A stretch of DNA of 16,121 bases from JAJQBJ01 sp964387095 (GCA_964387095.1 CAYLVH010000038.1:1-16121); one strand, 5' to 3'; shown: positions 6,340 through 13,902, counted from the stretch's first letter. The notes: a model not told the origin generated them from the sequence alone. Made by a program: numbers and translations.

Positions 6340-7584
6340 GTGGCAAATCAAAGGCACATTCTTGTGGCCGGCGGCGGCGCCGCTGGTATGATGGCGGCTA
6401 TTACAGCCGCAGGGCAGGGATGTCGTGTGACCCTGGTGGAGCGCAACCAGAAGCTGGGACGCAAGCTGTATATCACCGGAAAGGGCCGGTGTAATTTGAC
6501 CAACCACTGTACCTGGGAGGAGGTCCTGGAAAACATCCCGCGCAATCATAAATTCCTGTTTAGCGCCATGTCGGACTGGGGGCCAGAAAAGACGGAGGCG
6601 TTTTTTGAGGAGCAGGGTGTGAAGCTGAAGGTAGAGCGGGGGAACCGGGTGTTTCCTGCCAGCGATCGGGCGGCGGATATTGTGGACGCCCTGTTTTTCC
6701 GGCTAAAGCGGCTCCATGTCGCCATTGTCACTGGGGTGGTATCCTCCCTGCTGACGGAGAACAACCGGGCCGCAGGGGTGAAGCTGGCGGAGGGAAGGGT
6801 GCTCCGGGCGGACGCGGTGATCGTTGCCACCGGCGGAGTCTCCTATCCGCTGACGGGTTCCACCGGGGACGGCTATCGTATGGCCCGGGAGGCGGGCCAT
6901 ACCATTGTGCCCCCGAAACCTTCCCTGATTCCCTTGGTGGAGGACGGCAATACCTGCCAAAGAATGCAGGGACTCTCCTTAAAGAACATTGAAATCAAGG
7001 TAAAAAATCAAAAACACAAGGTGATCTATCGGGAATTTGGGGAGCTTTTGTTCACGCATTTTGGACTTTCTGGCCCGGTGATTTTGAGCGCCAGCGCCCA
7101 CATGAAGGACTTTGACAAAAACAGATTTTCAGTTATAATAGATATGAAGCCTGCTCTGGACGAAAAGAAGCTGGACGCCCGGATTCTGCGAGAGTTTGAA
7201 GAGACCCCCAACCGGGACTATCAGAACATCCTGTCCCACCTGGTGCCGCGCCTGATGGTGCCGGTCCTGGTGGAGCGCACAGGCATGCCAGGGGACACCA
7301 AGGCCAACTCCGTCACCAAGGCCCGGCGACGGATGCTGCTGGAGGAGCTGAAGGGGTTTAGGGTGCCGATTGCCGGCCCCAGACCGGTGGAGGAGGCGAT
7401 TATCACCTCTGGAGGCGTCAAGGTTGGCGAGGTCAATCCTGGGACTATGGAATCGAAAAAGCTGCCTGGCCTGTATTTTGCAGGGGAGGTGCTGGATGTT
7501 GACGCTTACACCGGCGGCTTCAATTTGCAAATCGCTTGGGCCACGGGCCGGGCTGCCGGGCTTCACAGTGCGGAGCAAATTTGA
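6340..7584 (+). CDS. NAD(P)/FAD-dependent oxidoreductase, BaiN/HI0933 family
   Basis: A predicted soluble flavoprotein; the reaction is unknown. The name BaiN comes from a clostridial member linked to bile-acid dehydroxylation, but the family is widespread and that activity should not be assumed. The N-terminal FAD-binding Rossmann motif is GGGAAG (11-16), followed by the family signature GRKLYITGKGRCNLTN (about 42-57). The C-terminal FAD motif is YFAGEVLDVDAYTGGFNLQ (about 380-398). Length is 414 residues, usual for HI0933-like proteins. The start is GTG 6340 with GGAGG at 6326-6330, 9 nt away and just after the terminator stem. This gene commonly precedes cmk in Clostridia; why is not known. 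Confidence 0.9.
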   Translation: MANQRHILVAGGGAAGMMAAITAAGQGCRVTLVERNQKLGRKLYITGKGRCNLTNHCTWEEVLENIPRNHKFLFSAMSDWGPEKTEAFFEEQGVKLKVERGNRVFPASDRAADIVDALFFRLKRLHVAIVTGVVSSLLTENNRAAGVKLAEGRVLRADAVIVATGGVSYPLTGSTGDGYRMAREAGHTIVPPKPSLIPLVEDGNTCQRMQGLSLKNIEIKVKNQKHKVIYREFGELLFTHFGLSGPVILSASAHMKDFDKNRFSVIIDMKPALDEKKLDARILREFEETPNRDYQNILSHLVPRLMVPVLVERTGMPGDTKANSVTKARRRMLLEELKGFRVPIAGPRPVEEAIITSGGVKVGEVNPGTMESKKLPGLYFAGEVLDVDAYTGGFNLQIAWATGRAAGLHSAEQI

Positions 7585-7601
7585 AAGGAACCAAATCGGT
7601 T

Positions 7602-8273
7602 ATGAATCGCAATATTGCCATTGATGGTCCTGCCGGTGCGGGAAAAAGCACCGCTGCCAAGCGCCTGGCTAAAGAGCTGGGCTATATTTATGTGGATACC
7701 GGCGCTATATATCGCACGGTGGGGTTATATGCCCGCCAGAGCGGAGTGGCGCCGGAGGACGCAGAGGGGATTGCCGCCCTGCTGCCGGAAATCCGGATTG
7801 AGCTTTGCTATGGTGGGGACGGCACTCAGAGAATGCTGCTGAATGGCGAGGATGTCAGCGAAGAGATCCGCACACCGGAGATCTCCGTTTATGCCTCTCA
7901 GGTGGCTGCCATCCCTGCGGTCCGGGCCTTTCTGCTGGATATGCAGCGGGAGCTGGCCAGAAAGCAGGATGTTGTTATGGATGGCCGGGATATCGGTACG
8001 GTGGTGCTGCCGGATGCCGCTGTAAAGATTTTTCTCACTGCATCTCCGGAGACCCGGGCGAAGCGCCGCTATCTGGAGCTGCAGGAGAAGGGGGCCTCTG
8101 TGACCTATGAACAGGTCCTGGCGGAGGTCATACAAAGGGATGAACAAGACACCACGCGGGCGGTTGCCCCGCTGAAACAGGCCCAGGACGCGGTCCTGGC
8201 CGATACCAGCGCTCTTGACCTGGAGGAGAGCGTTGCATACCTCTTGCGGATTGTCCGGGAAAAATTATCCTGA
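7602..8273 (+). CDS. cmk: cytidylate kinase
   Basis: Phosphorylates CMP and dCMP with ATP in pyrimidine nucleotide salvage and synthesis; cytosolic. The P-loop GPAGAGKST is at residues 9-17 and is followed by DTGAIYR, the MDGRDIGTVVLPDA segment for CMP binding, and the LID-region RDEQDTTRAVAPL. Length is 223 residues, normal for the short bacterial form. The start is ATG 7602, which gives the standard family N-terminus; AAAGGA (about 7583-7588) is 13 nt away, rather far. In-frame codons upstream would overlap the oxidoreductase gene. It lies 17 bp after that gene and 17 bp before plsC. Confidence 0.96.
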   Translation: MNRNIAIDGPAGAGKSTAAKRLAKELGYIYVDTGAIYRTVGLYARQSGVAPEDAEGIAALLPEIRIELCYGGDGTQRMLLNGEDVSEEIRTPEISVYASQVAAIPAVRAFLLDMQRELARKQDVVMDGRDIGTVVLPDAAVKIFLTASPETRAKRRYLELQEKGASVTYEQVLAEVIQRDEQDTTRAVAPLKQAQDAVLADTSALDLEESVAYLLRIVREKLS

Positions 8274-8290
8274 CAGGTTGGTGAGCGGCG

Positions 8291-8941
8291 ATGGATGCTA
8301 AGAACAACAAAAAAAAGACGGTTGACTTTGAGGCCAAGCGGAAGAAAACGAACCGGGTCTTTCGAATTCTCTACCCGATTGTTTGGACCTTTTTTAATTT
8401 GGTTCACCCCATCAAGGTGGTTCACAAGGAGCGCTTCCCCCAGGGGGCGGCCCTGGTCTGCCCCAACCACACCTCCCTGGCAGATCCGGTTATCATGCTG
8501 CTGGCAGGGGGCCGGAAGGCGGCAATGCGGGCCATGGCTAAGCAGGAACTCCTGGACACGCCTGTTTTGGGCAAAATTGTGGCGGCGTTGGGGGTATTTG
8601 GCGTCCGCCGGGGGGCCGCTGATGTGGGAGCCATCAAGACTGCAATCCGCTATTTGAAGGCGGGGGACAAGGTCATTATGTTCCCGGAGGGGACCCGGGC
8701 CGTTGAGGGCGAGGATTTGGAGGCCAAAAACGGTGTGGCCATGATTGCCCTGAAAACCGGCGCCCCCATCTTTCCGGTGCATATTGAGGCGAAAAAGCGC
8801 TGGTTCCGCTGGACCCATGTGGTGTACGGGGAGCCGTTCTATCCGGTTTGCGAGAATAAGCGGCCCACAGAGGCGGACTATCATCGCATCGCCCAGGAGT
8901 GGAAGCAGAAGGTTCAGGAACTGGGAGAGGATATTCAATGA
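8291..8941 (+). CDS. plsC: 1-acyl-sn-glycerol-3-phosphate acyltransferase
   Basis: Adds the second acyl chain to lysophosphatidic acid, giving phosphatidic acid for membrane lipid synthesis at the cytoplasmic membrane. The catalytic HX4D box is NHTSLAD with His60 and Asp65; the substrate-binding motif FPEGTR is at 131-136, and GVFGVRRG at 101-108 fits the family block between them. A hydrophobic segment at about 24-40 follows a basic N-terminus. Length is 216 residues. ATG 8291 has only a weak upstream purine site. The stop overlaps the ispH start as ATGA (8938-8941), so the genes are translationally coupled. Confidence 0.93.
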   Translation: MDAKNNKKKTVDFEAKRKKTNRVFRILYPIVWTFFNLVHPIKVVHKERFPQGAALVCPNHTSLADPVIMLLAGGRKAAMRAMAKQELLDTPVLGKIVAALGVFGVRRGAADVGAIKTAIRYLKAGDKVIMFPEGTRAVEGEDLEAKNGVAMIALKTGAPIFPVHIEAKKRWFRWTHVVYGEPFYPVCENKRPTEADYHRIAQEWKQKVQELGEDIQ

Positions 8942-10866
8942 CCATTACACTGGCAAAATCTGCGGGCTTTTGCTACGGCGTGAAGCGGGCGGTTGAGCTG
9001 GCGGATCAGACCGCGGAGAGCGGCCGGCCCTGCGCCATGCTCGGCCCGGTGATCCACAATGCCCACGTTGTGGCGGATCTGGAATCCAAGGGGATGAAGT
9101 GTATCACCACGCCGGAAGAGGTGGAGCCGGGAACAAAGGTGATCATCCGATCCCACGGGGAGGGGCGGGACACCTATCAGCGGCTGGAGAAGGCCGGAGC
9201 AGAGATCCTGGACGCCACCTGCCCGAACGTGTCCCGCATCCACAAGCTGGTGGCCCGGGCTGGAGAGAACGGGCGGATCCCGGTGATCGTCGGAACCCGC
9301 ACCCACCCCGAAGTGATCGCCATCGCGGGCTGGAATGAGAACGCGGTGATTGTTGAGAACGCGGAAGATCTGCAAAGCTGGCTGGAGGAGGTTCCCGGCC
9401 GGAAAAATCTGCCCTTGACCTTCGTTTCCCAGACCACTTCCACCAGGACAATCTGGGAAAATTGTATAGAAAATGCAAAAAAGGTGTGTACAAACGCCGA
9501 AATCTTTGATACAATATGTAATGCTACGTATCGGCGCCAATCAGAGGCGCAAAAGCTAGCATCTGCCTGTGACGCCATGATCGTCATCGGAGACCGCAAG
9601 AGCTCCAATACCCGTCACTTGGCCGAGCTGTGTGGGGAAAGCTGTCCCACCGTTTGTTGGATTGAGAATGCGGATGAGTTGGATCCTCAGTCCCTGGCCC
9701 AGGCAGAACTGATTGGAATCACAGCGGGCGCATCGACGCCCGGGTGGATAATTAAGGAGGTAAAAAACAAAATGAGCGAAGAAATTATGGAGATCGAGAA
9801 GTCCTTCGCGGAAATGCTGGAGGAGTCGATCAAAACTTTAAATACAGGAGATAAGGTCGTTGGTACCGTTGTAGGCATTACCCCCACCGAGATCCAGGTT
9901 GAACTGGGCACCAAGCATGCAGGCATCATCCCCACCACGGAACTGACCGATGATCCTTCTGTGAAGGTTGAGGACATTGTCCACATCGGTGACCAAATCG
10001 AAACCTATGTCATGCGCGTCAACGACCAGGAGGGCATTGCCACCCTGTCCAAGAAGCGTCTGGACTCCGTCAAGAACTGGGATGAGATCGAGGCGGCCCG
10101 GGAGAATAAGACAGTCGTGGAAGGCACTGTTACCGAGACCAACAAGGGCGGCATTGTCGTTAATGTCCGGGGTATCCGGGTGTTTGTGCCCGCTTCCCAG
10201 ACCAGCCTGGGCCGCAATGCCGACATGGAGAGCCTGGTCAAGACCAAGGTCCGCCTGCGCATCACCGAGGTCACCCGTGCCCGCCGCCGTGTGGTTGGCT
10301 CCATCCGTGCTGTCATTGCCGAGGAGCGCGCTGCAAAGGCCGCCGCTATTTGGGAGTCCATTGAGCCTGGCAAGAGATACACTGGCGTTGTCAAGAGCCT
10401 GACCTCTTACGGCGCTTTCGTGGATATCGGCGGCGTGGACGGCATGGTTCACATCTCCGCCCTGTCCTGGAGCCGCATTAAGCATCCCTCCGAGGTTGTC
10501 TCCGTGGGCGATACCGTTGAGGTCTATGTCATCTCTGCCGATCCTGAGAAGAAGAAGATCTCCCTGGGCATGAAGGATCCCAACGAGAACCCCTGGGAAA
10601 TCTTTATCGGCAAGTATCAGGTGGGCGATGTGGCTACCGTCAAGATTGTCAAGCTCATGACCTTCGGCGCGTTTGCTGAGATTGTCCCCGGTGTGGACGG
10701 CCTGATCCACATCTCCCAGATCGCGGATCACCGCATTGAGAAGCCCGGCGATGTCCTGTCCGAGGGCCAGATGGTTGATGTGAAGATCACCGACATCGAC
10801 ATGGAGAAGAAGAAGGTCTCCCTGTCCATCCGCGCTCTGCTGCAGGAGTCCGCTGACGAGGAGTAA
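8938..10866 (+). CDS. ispH: bifunctional 4-hydroxy-3-methylbut-2-enyl diphosphate reductase / ribosomal protein S1 (IspH-S1 fusion)
   Basis: Residues 1-278 are IspH (LytB), the [4Fe-4S] enzyme ending the MEP pathway by making IPP and DMAPP from HMBPP. The three cluster cysteines are Cys12, Cys95 and Cys194. Substrate-binding His40, His73 and His123 and Glu125 (THPE) line up with those of the Escherichia coli enzyme, and GASTPGW (264-270) is present. Residues 279-642 hold four S1 RNA-binding repeats (about 303-374, 391-457, 477-546 and 561-632), a ribosomal protein S1-like part that binds mRNA. No stop separates the halves. Such fusions are known in Clostridia. A very strong internal ribosome binding site at 9753 and ATG 9772 could make the S1 half separately. 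The start ATG 8938 overlaps plsC by 4 bp. A terminator follows. Confidence 0.95.
   Translation: MTITLAKSAGFCYGVKRAVELADQTAESGRPCAMLGPVIHNAHVVADLESKGMKCITTPEEVEPGTKVIIRSHGEGRDTYQRLEKAGAEILDATCPNVSRIHKLVARAGENGRIPVIVGTRTHPEVIAIAGWNENAVIVENAEDLQSWLEEVPGRKNLPLTFVSQTTSTRTIWENCIENAKKVCTNAEIFDTICNATYRRQSEAQKLASACDAMIVIGDRKSSNTRHLAELCGESCPTVCWIENADELDPQSLAQAELIGITAGASTPGWIIKEVKNKMSEEIMEIEKSFAEMLEESIKTLNTGDKVVGTVVGITPTEIQVELGTKHAGIIPTTELTDDPSVKVEDIVHIGDQIETYVMRVNDQEGIATLSKKRLDSVKNWDEIEAARENKTVVEGTVTETNKGGIVVNVRGIRVFVPASQTSLGRNADMESLVKTKVRLRITEVTRARRRVVGSIRAVIAEERAAKAAAIWESIEPGKRYTGVVKSLTSYGAFVDIGGVDGMVHISALSWSRIKHPSEVVSVGDTVEVYVISADPEKKKISLGMKDPNENPWEIFIGKYQVGDVATVKIVKLMTFGAFAEIVPGVDGLIHISQIADHRIEKPGDVLSEGQMVDVKITDIDMEKKKVSLSIRALLQESADEE
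9753..9774 (+). promoter_or_regulatory. strong internal ribosome binding site and in-frame start for free S1
   Basis: TAAGGAGGT at 9753-9761 matches the anti-Shine-Dalgarno over nine bases and lies 10 nt before ATG 9772, in frame with the fusion. Initiation there would give a 364-residue four-repeat S1 protein beginning MSEEIMEIEK. The codons of the site read as the IspH-S1 linker (IKEV), so it does not break the fused frame. Confidence 0.7.
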
Positions 10867-10888
10867 GAGCCCCTGAATCCGAATTTTG

Positions 10889-10920
10889 TCCGCTCCATTC
10901 TTAGGAATGGGGCGGATTTT
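10889..10920 (+). terminator. Rho-independent terminator after ispH-S1
   Basis: Bases 10889-10900 pair with 10905-10916 in a 12-bp stem (one G-U) closed by a TTAG loop, followed by TTTT (10917-10920). It comes 22 bp after the S1 stop and 36 bp before the next promoter. Confidence 0.85.
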
Positions 10921-10955
10921 CCCGTATTTGACGAAAAAACAGTCCATCTGCGCTA

Positions 10956-10984
10956 TTGAGAACCGGGGAAAAAACCTTTATAAT
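10956..10984 (+). promoter_or_regulatory. sigma-A-type promoter for ispD-ispF
   Basis: TTGAGA (10956-10961) and a perfect TATAAT (10979-10984) are 17 bp apart. Transcription would start near 10991, giving a short, A-rich leader of about 34 nt. The position, just beyond a terminator, fits a new transcription unit. Confidence 0.8.
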
Positions 10985-11024
10985 AAAAGAAAAAGCAAAA
11001 GAAAAAGCTTTGGAGGAAAGGAAT

Positions 11025-11756
11025 ATGCCTGGTCTGTTTGATCTGTTTCGAAGGGGGAAGCGGGAGCGCCCCTACTGCACCTGCATTGTGCCGGCGGCCG
11101 GCTCCGCCCGGCGGATGGAGGGCAAGGACAAGCTGCTGGAGCCTGTGGGCGGCCTGCCCATTATCCAGCGCACCCTGATGGTGCTGGAGGCGTGCCCGTA
11201 TATTGATGAGATCATTGTGGTCACCCGGGAGGATCTCATCGTCCCCATTGGCGCCCTGTGCGTGGAAAAGCGGCTGTTGAAGATCAAGAATGTTGTTCGG
11301 GGCGGCGAAACCCGGATGGAGTCCGTCTGGCTGGGCATCCAAGCGGCGAATCCGGACACCCAGCTGCTGGCCATCCACGATGGAGCGCGCCCCTTCCTCA
11401 CGCAGCAGCTGCTGAAGGAGGTTTTGCAGAAGGGGGCGGAAACCGGCGCTGCGGCCCCGGCGGTTCCGGTCAAGGATACGGTCAAGCGGGCAGAGGGCGG
11501 CGTAGTGCGGGAGACATTGGACCGCAATACCCTCTTTGCCGTCCAGACCCCCCAGGTGTTTGAATACGGCCTACTGAAGGGGGCCATGTCCAAGGCCATC
11601 CAGGAGCACTGGGAGGTCACAGACGATTGCTCTGTGGTGGAGCGCATCGGCATGTCGGTGACGCTGACCCAGGGGGCATACGAAAATATTAAGGTGACCA
11701 CCCCCATTGACCTGGTCACCGGAGAGGGGATCTCGGCATGTCAGGAATTGGAATGA
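11025..11756 (+). CDS. ispD: 2-C-methyl-D-erythritol 4-phosphate cytidylyltransferase
   Basis: Third enzyme of the MEP pathway: joins methylerythritol phosphate to CTP, giving CDP-ME; cytosolic. The nucleotide-binding loop is PAAGSARRMEGKDK (about 24-37), and IHDGARP, the VPVKDTVK segment and QTPQVF are all conserved family blocks. Length is 243 residues, slightly long because about 18 basic and hydrophobic residues precede the catalytic fold. The start is ATG 11025, 8 nt after GGAGG (11012-11016); the upstream in-frame ATG-like codons lie in the promoter. The stop overlaps the beginning of ispF. Confidence 0.95.
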   Translation: MPGLFDLFRRGKRERPYCTCIVPAAGSARRMEGKDKLLEPVGGLPIIQRTLMVLEACPYIDEIIVVTREDLIVPIGALCVEKRLLKIKNVVRGGETRMESVWLGIQAANPDTQLLAIHDGARPFLTQQLLKEVLQKGAETGAAAPAVPVKDTVKRAEGGVVRETLDRNTLFAVQTPQVFEYGLLKGAMSKAIQEHWEVTDDCSVVERIGMSVTLTQGAYENIKVTTPIDLVTGEGISACQELE

Positions 11757-12226
11757 GAATCGGACACGGCTATGACGTACATAAGCTGGTGGAGGGCCGG
11801 AAGCTGATTTTGGGGGGCATGGAGATTCCCTATGAGAAGGGCCTCCTGGGCCATTCGGACGCGGATGTGCTGGTGCATGCCATCATGGACGCCCTGTTCG
11901 GAGCGGCGGCCATGGGGGATATCGGCCGTGCCTTTCCGGATGACGATCCCGCCTATGAGGGGATTGACAGCATGGTCCTGCTGGCGCGCACCCGGGAGCT
12001 GCTGGAGGAGCGGGGGTGGCAGGTGGGCAATGTGGACGCCACAGTCATTGCACAGCGGCCCAAGCTGATGGGCTATATTCCCCGGATGACCGCCCGGATC
12101 GCGGAGGTGCTGGGCATCGCCCTGGACCAGGTCAACGTCAAAGCAACCACAGAAGAACAGCTGGGCTTCACCGGCCGGGGGGAGGGGATCTCCGCCCATG
12201 CGGTGGCCCTGCTCTATGGAGAATAA
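11738..12226 (+). CDS. ispF: 2-C-methyl-D-erythritol 2,4-cyclodiphosphate synthase
   Basis: Cyclises CDP-ME-2-phosphate to MEcPP with release of CMP in the MEP pathway; a zinc-dependent homotrimer. The metal ligands are visible in GHGYDVH (Asp and His) and LLGHSDADVLVHA; the C-terminal ATTEEQLGFTGRGEGI block is complete. Two starts are possible. ATG 11738, used here, has GGAGAGGGGA (11721-11730) 7 nt upstream and gives 162 residues. ATG 11753 gives the classical MRIGHGYDVH N-terminus, 157 residues and an ATGA overlap with the ispD stop, but a weaker site. Either way translation is coupled to ispD. With IspD and IspH encoded nearby, this is a local MEP cluster. Confidence 0.95.
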   Translation: MSGIGMRIGHGYDVHKLVEGRKLILGGMEIPYEKGLLGHSDADVLVHAIMDALFGAAAMGDIGRAFPDDDPAYEGIDSMVLLARTRELLEERGWQVGNVDATVIAQRPKLMGYIPRMTARIAEVLGIALDQVNVKATTEEQLGFTGRGEGISAHAVALLYGE

Positions 12227-12236
12227 TCAGGTTCGG

Positions 12237-12275
12237 AAATGCCTCTCGGAGCATAGGATGGTCTGAGGGGCGTTT
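12237..12275 (+). terminator. probable terminator after ispF
   Basis: AAATGCCTCTC (12237-12247) pairs with GAGGGGCGTTT (12265-12275) as an 11-bp stem with two G-U pairs around a 17-nt loop. The T tract is short (three), so termination may be weak. It starts 10 bp after the ispF stop. The rest of the gap up to 12328 holds no gene that I can recognise. Confidence 0.5.
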
Positions 12276-12338
12276 GCATGTCGAAACGATGCGAACATAA
12301 GCCGCCCAATTTAAGAGAAGAGTATGATGGAGGCTTCT

Positions 12339-12597
12339 ATGTTTTCGTATTTATTATATTATTTGCCGTTCACTGACCTATGCACAGCGAACGGCGGTTG
12401 CACTGCAGAAAGACGGAATCCGGGGTTCAATCCTTCGCGCACCAAAGCTGATTTCCTCCGGCGGATGCAGCTACGCGGTGAGAATCCCGGAAAAAAAGCT
12501 GAACCAGGCTTTGATTCGGCTGAATGAAGAGGGACTGTCGCCAGTCAAGGTGTTTCTGGGGGATGCCGACGGAGAGTTCCGGGAGGTAGAGCTTTGA
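12339..12597 (+). pseudogene. DUF3343 (putative Se/S carrier) gene with one apparent +1 frameshift
   Basis: Two frames together spell a normal short DUF3343 protein of about 85 residues. The first, from ATG 12339 (GGAGG at 12329-12333, 5 nt away), reads MFSYLL. The second, from about 12358 to the TGA at 12595-12597, reads IICRSLTYAQRTAVALQK and continues through a LISSGGCSYAVRIP motif to FREVEL. Joining them requires skipping one base, for example T12357 in an AT-rich stretch. The second frame has no ATG, GTG or TTG start upstream of its conserved part. The family (Pfam Se_S_carrier) is small, has a conserved cysteine (GGC here) and often sits beside cysteine desulfurases and selenium genes. 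The stop overlaps the desulfurase start as TTGA. Causes: assembly error, recent mutation, or programmed frameshifting. Confidence 0.75.
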
Positions 12598-13775
12598 TCT
12601 ATCTGGACAACGCTGCCACTGCCCTGCGAAAGCCGCCCCAGGTGGGCATCGCTGTGAAATATGCTGTTAGCCACTACAGCAGCCCGGGCCGGGGAGGATA
12701 TTCCACCTCGGCGGCGGCGGGGGACGTGGCCTATCAATGCAGGAAGCTGGCCTGCGAGCTCTTTGAGGTGGAGGAGCCAGAACAGGTGATCTTCACCTCC
12801 GACGCCACCCATGGTCTGAATATTGCCATTCGGAGCCTGGTGAAGCCAGAGGGAAGGGTGCTGATCTCCGGCTATGAGCACAACGCGGTGACCAGGACCC
12901 TGGAAAGCATCCCGGATGTAACTGCCACTGTGCTGGCGGGGAAGCTGTTTGAACCGAAGGAAATGCTCCGGATGCTGGCGGAAAACCTGGATGAAAGCTA
13001 TGACGCGGTGATCCTGTGTTATGTGTCCAATGTGTTCGGCTATGTTCTGCCCATCGGGGAAATGGCCGCACTCTGCCGGGAGAGGGGGGTGCCCCTGATT
13101 GTGGACGCCTCCCAGGCAGCCGGGGCATATTCCATCCGGTTTGAGAGCTGGGGCGCGGATTTTGTGGCCATGCCAGGACACAAGGGCCTTTATGGGCCCC
13201 AGGGGATCGGCCTGCTGCTCTGCCGCAGGACCCAGGTTACGCCGTTGATCACCGGCGGCACAGGGAGTGACTCCATGAACCCGGAGATGCCGGAATACCT
13301 TCCGGACCGCCTGGAGGCGGGGACTCACAATATGCCGGGGATCGCCGGGCTTTACCAGGGGATGAAGTTCGTTCAGACCCTTCGCCCTGGGCGCATCCGC
13401 AGGCAGGAAGAAGGCCTGAAGGAGCAGTTGGCCGCCGGGCTGAGGAAGCTGGAGGGAATAGAGGTCTTTGCGGGACCCGGCCAGGCGGGGGTTCTCTCCT
13501 TCCGGACGAAGAAAATGGACTGCCAGGTTCTGGGCAATGAGCTGGGGGAGCGGGGGATCGCGGTGCGGTCCGGGCTGCACTGCGCGCCGCTGGCCCACCA
13601 GACAGTGGGGACGCTTGAAAGCGGAACCGTGCGGGTCAGCTTCTCCGCCTTTTCCACCGTGGAGGAGGTGCGGATTTTTTTGCGCACCCTGGCGCAAATT
13701 TTGCAAGAGTCAAAAGATAAAAGTCAGAATTCCCATCTTGCGAATGCCAGAAGGATGCGCTATAATAATTTATAA
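12594..13775 (+). CDS. cysteine desulfurase family protein, EF2568-type PLP-dependent aminotransferase class V
   Basis: Predicted to take sulfur (or selenium) from cysteine (or selenocysteine) and hold it as a persulfide on an active-site cysteine. PLP-site residues are present: His96 in EHNAV, Asp171 and Gln174 in DASQAAG, and Lys197 in PGHKGLYG for the Schiff base. The persulfide cysteine is Cys330 in RSGLHCAP. Length is 393 residues. The form resembles the EF2568 family (TIGR01977), some members of which lie in selenium-related loci with an orphan selD, more than IscS or NifS. The start is TTG 12594, giving the standard IYLDNAAT N-terminus; the upstream DUF3343 stop overlaps it. The last 12-17 residues are encoded by promoter DNA of the next operon. 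No selD or molybdenum hydroxylase gene is in the window. Confidence 0.9.
   Translation: MIYLDNAATALRKPPQVGIAVKYAVSHYSSPGRGGYSTSAAAGDVAYQCRKLACELFEVEEPEQVIFTSDATHGLNIAIRSLVKPEGRVLISGYEHNAVTRTLESIPDVTATVLAGKLFEPKEMLRMLAENLDESYDAVILCYVSNVFGYVLPIGEMAALCRERGVPLIVDASQAAGAYSIRFESWGADFVAMPGHKGLYGPQGIGLLLCRRTQVTPLITGGTGSDSMNPEMPEYLPDRLEAGTHNMPGIAGLYQGMKFVQTLRPGRIRRQEEGLKEQLAAGLRKLEGIEVFAGPGQAGVLSFRTKKMDCQVLGNELGERGIAVRSGLHCAPLAHQTVGTLESGTVRVSFSAFSTVEEVRIFLRTLAQILQESKDKSQNSHLANARRMRYNNL
13738..13766 (+). promoter_or_regulatory. sigma-A-type promoter for cdaA-cdaR
   Basis: TTGCGA (13738-13743) and TATAAT (13761-13766) are 17 bp apart. The promoter lies inside the last codons of the cysteine desulfurase gene. 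Transcription would start near 13773, leaving a leader of about 157 nt before the cdaA start. Confidence 0.75.
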
Positions 13776-13776
13776 T

Positions 13777-13902
13777 TGCACGAATTGTCGGCAGCTGCAT
13801 GCGGCAGTTGCGATTTGTGCAGGGGACGGTAAATTTGGGGCACAGGAGGTGCCTTGATGCAAGGGATACAGGTTCTTCTGGCAGGGTGCGAACCCCGCCG
13901 GA
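13777..13902 (+). ncRNA. structured leader RNA upstream of cdaA, class unknown
   Basis: Three hairpins can be drawn. The first begins almost at the predicted transcription start: TGCACGAAT (13777-13785) pairs with 13813-13821, and CAGCTGC (13792-13798) with GCAGTTG (13804-13810). The second is GGCAC/GTGCC (13839-13853). The third, 13877-13902, is TCTGGC-A-GGGT closed by a GCGA tetraloop and matched on the other side with one A/C mismatch. It may be a regulatory leader. It is not clearly any riboswitch class that I know. Confidence 0.35.

Noticed and set aside
12401..12445. tRNA-like T arm (GGTTCAATCC, followed by a nearby ACCA)
   Set aside because: There is no full acceptor stem or anticodon arm around it, and the same bases read in frame as the conserved body of the DUF3343 protein.
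12471..13706. Long minus-strand open frame (about 411 codons) opposite the cysteine desulfurase
   Set aside because: It is a shadow frame of a high-G+C gene: low-complexity, His/Pro/Gln-rich product with no recognisable domain, opposite a clear enzyme.
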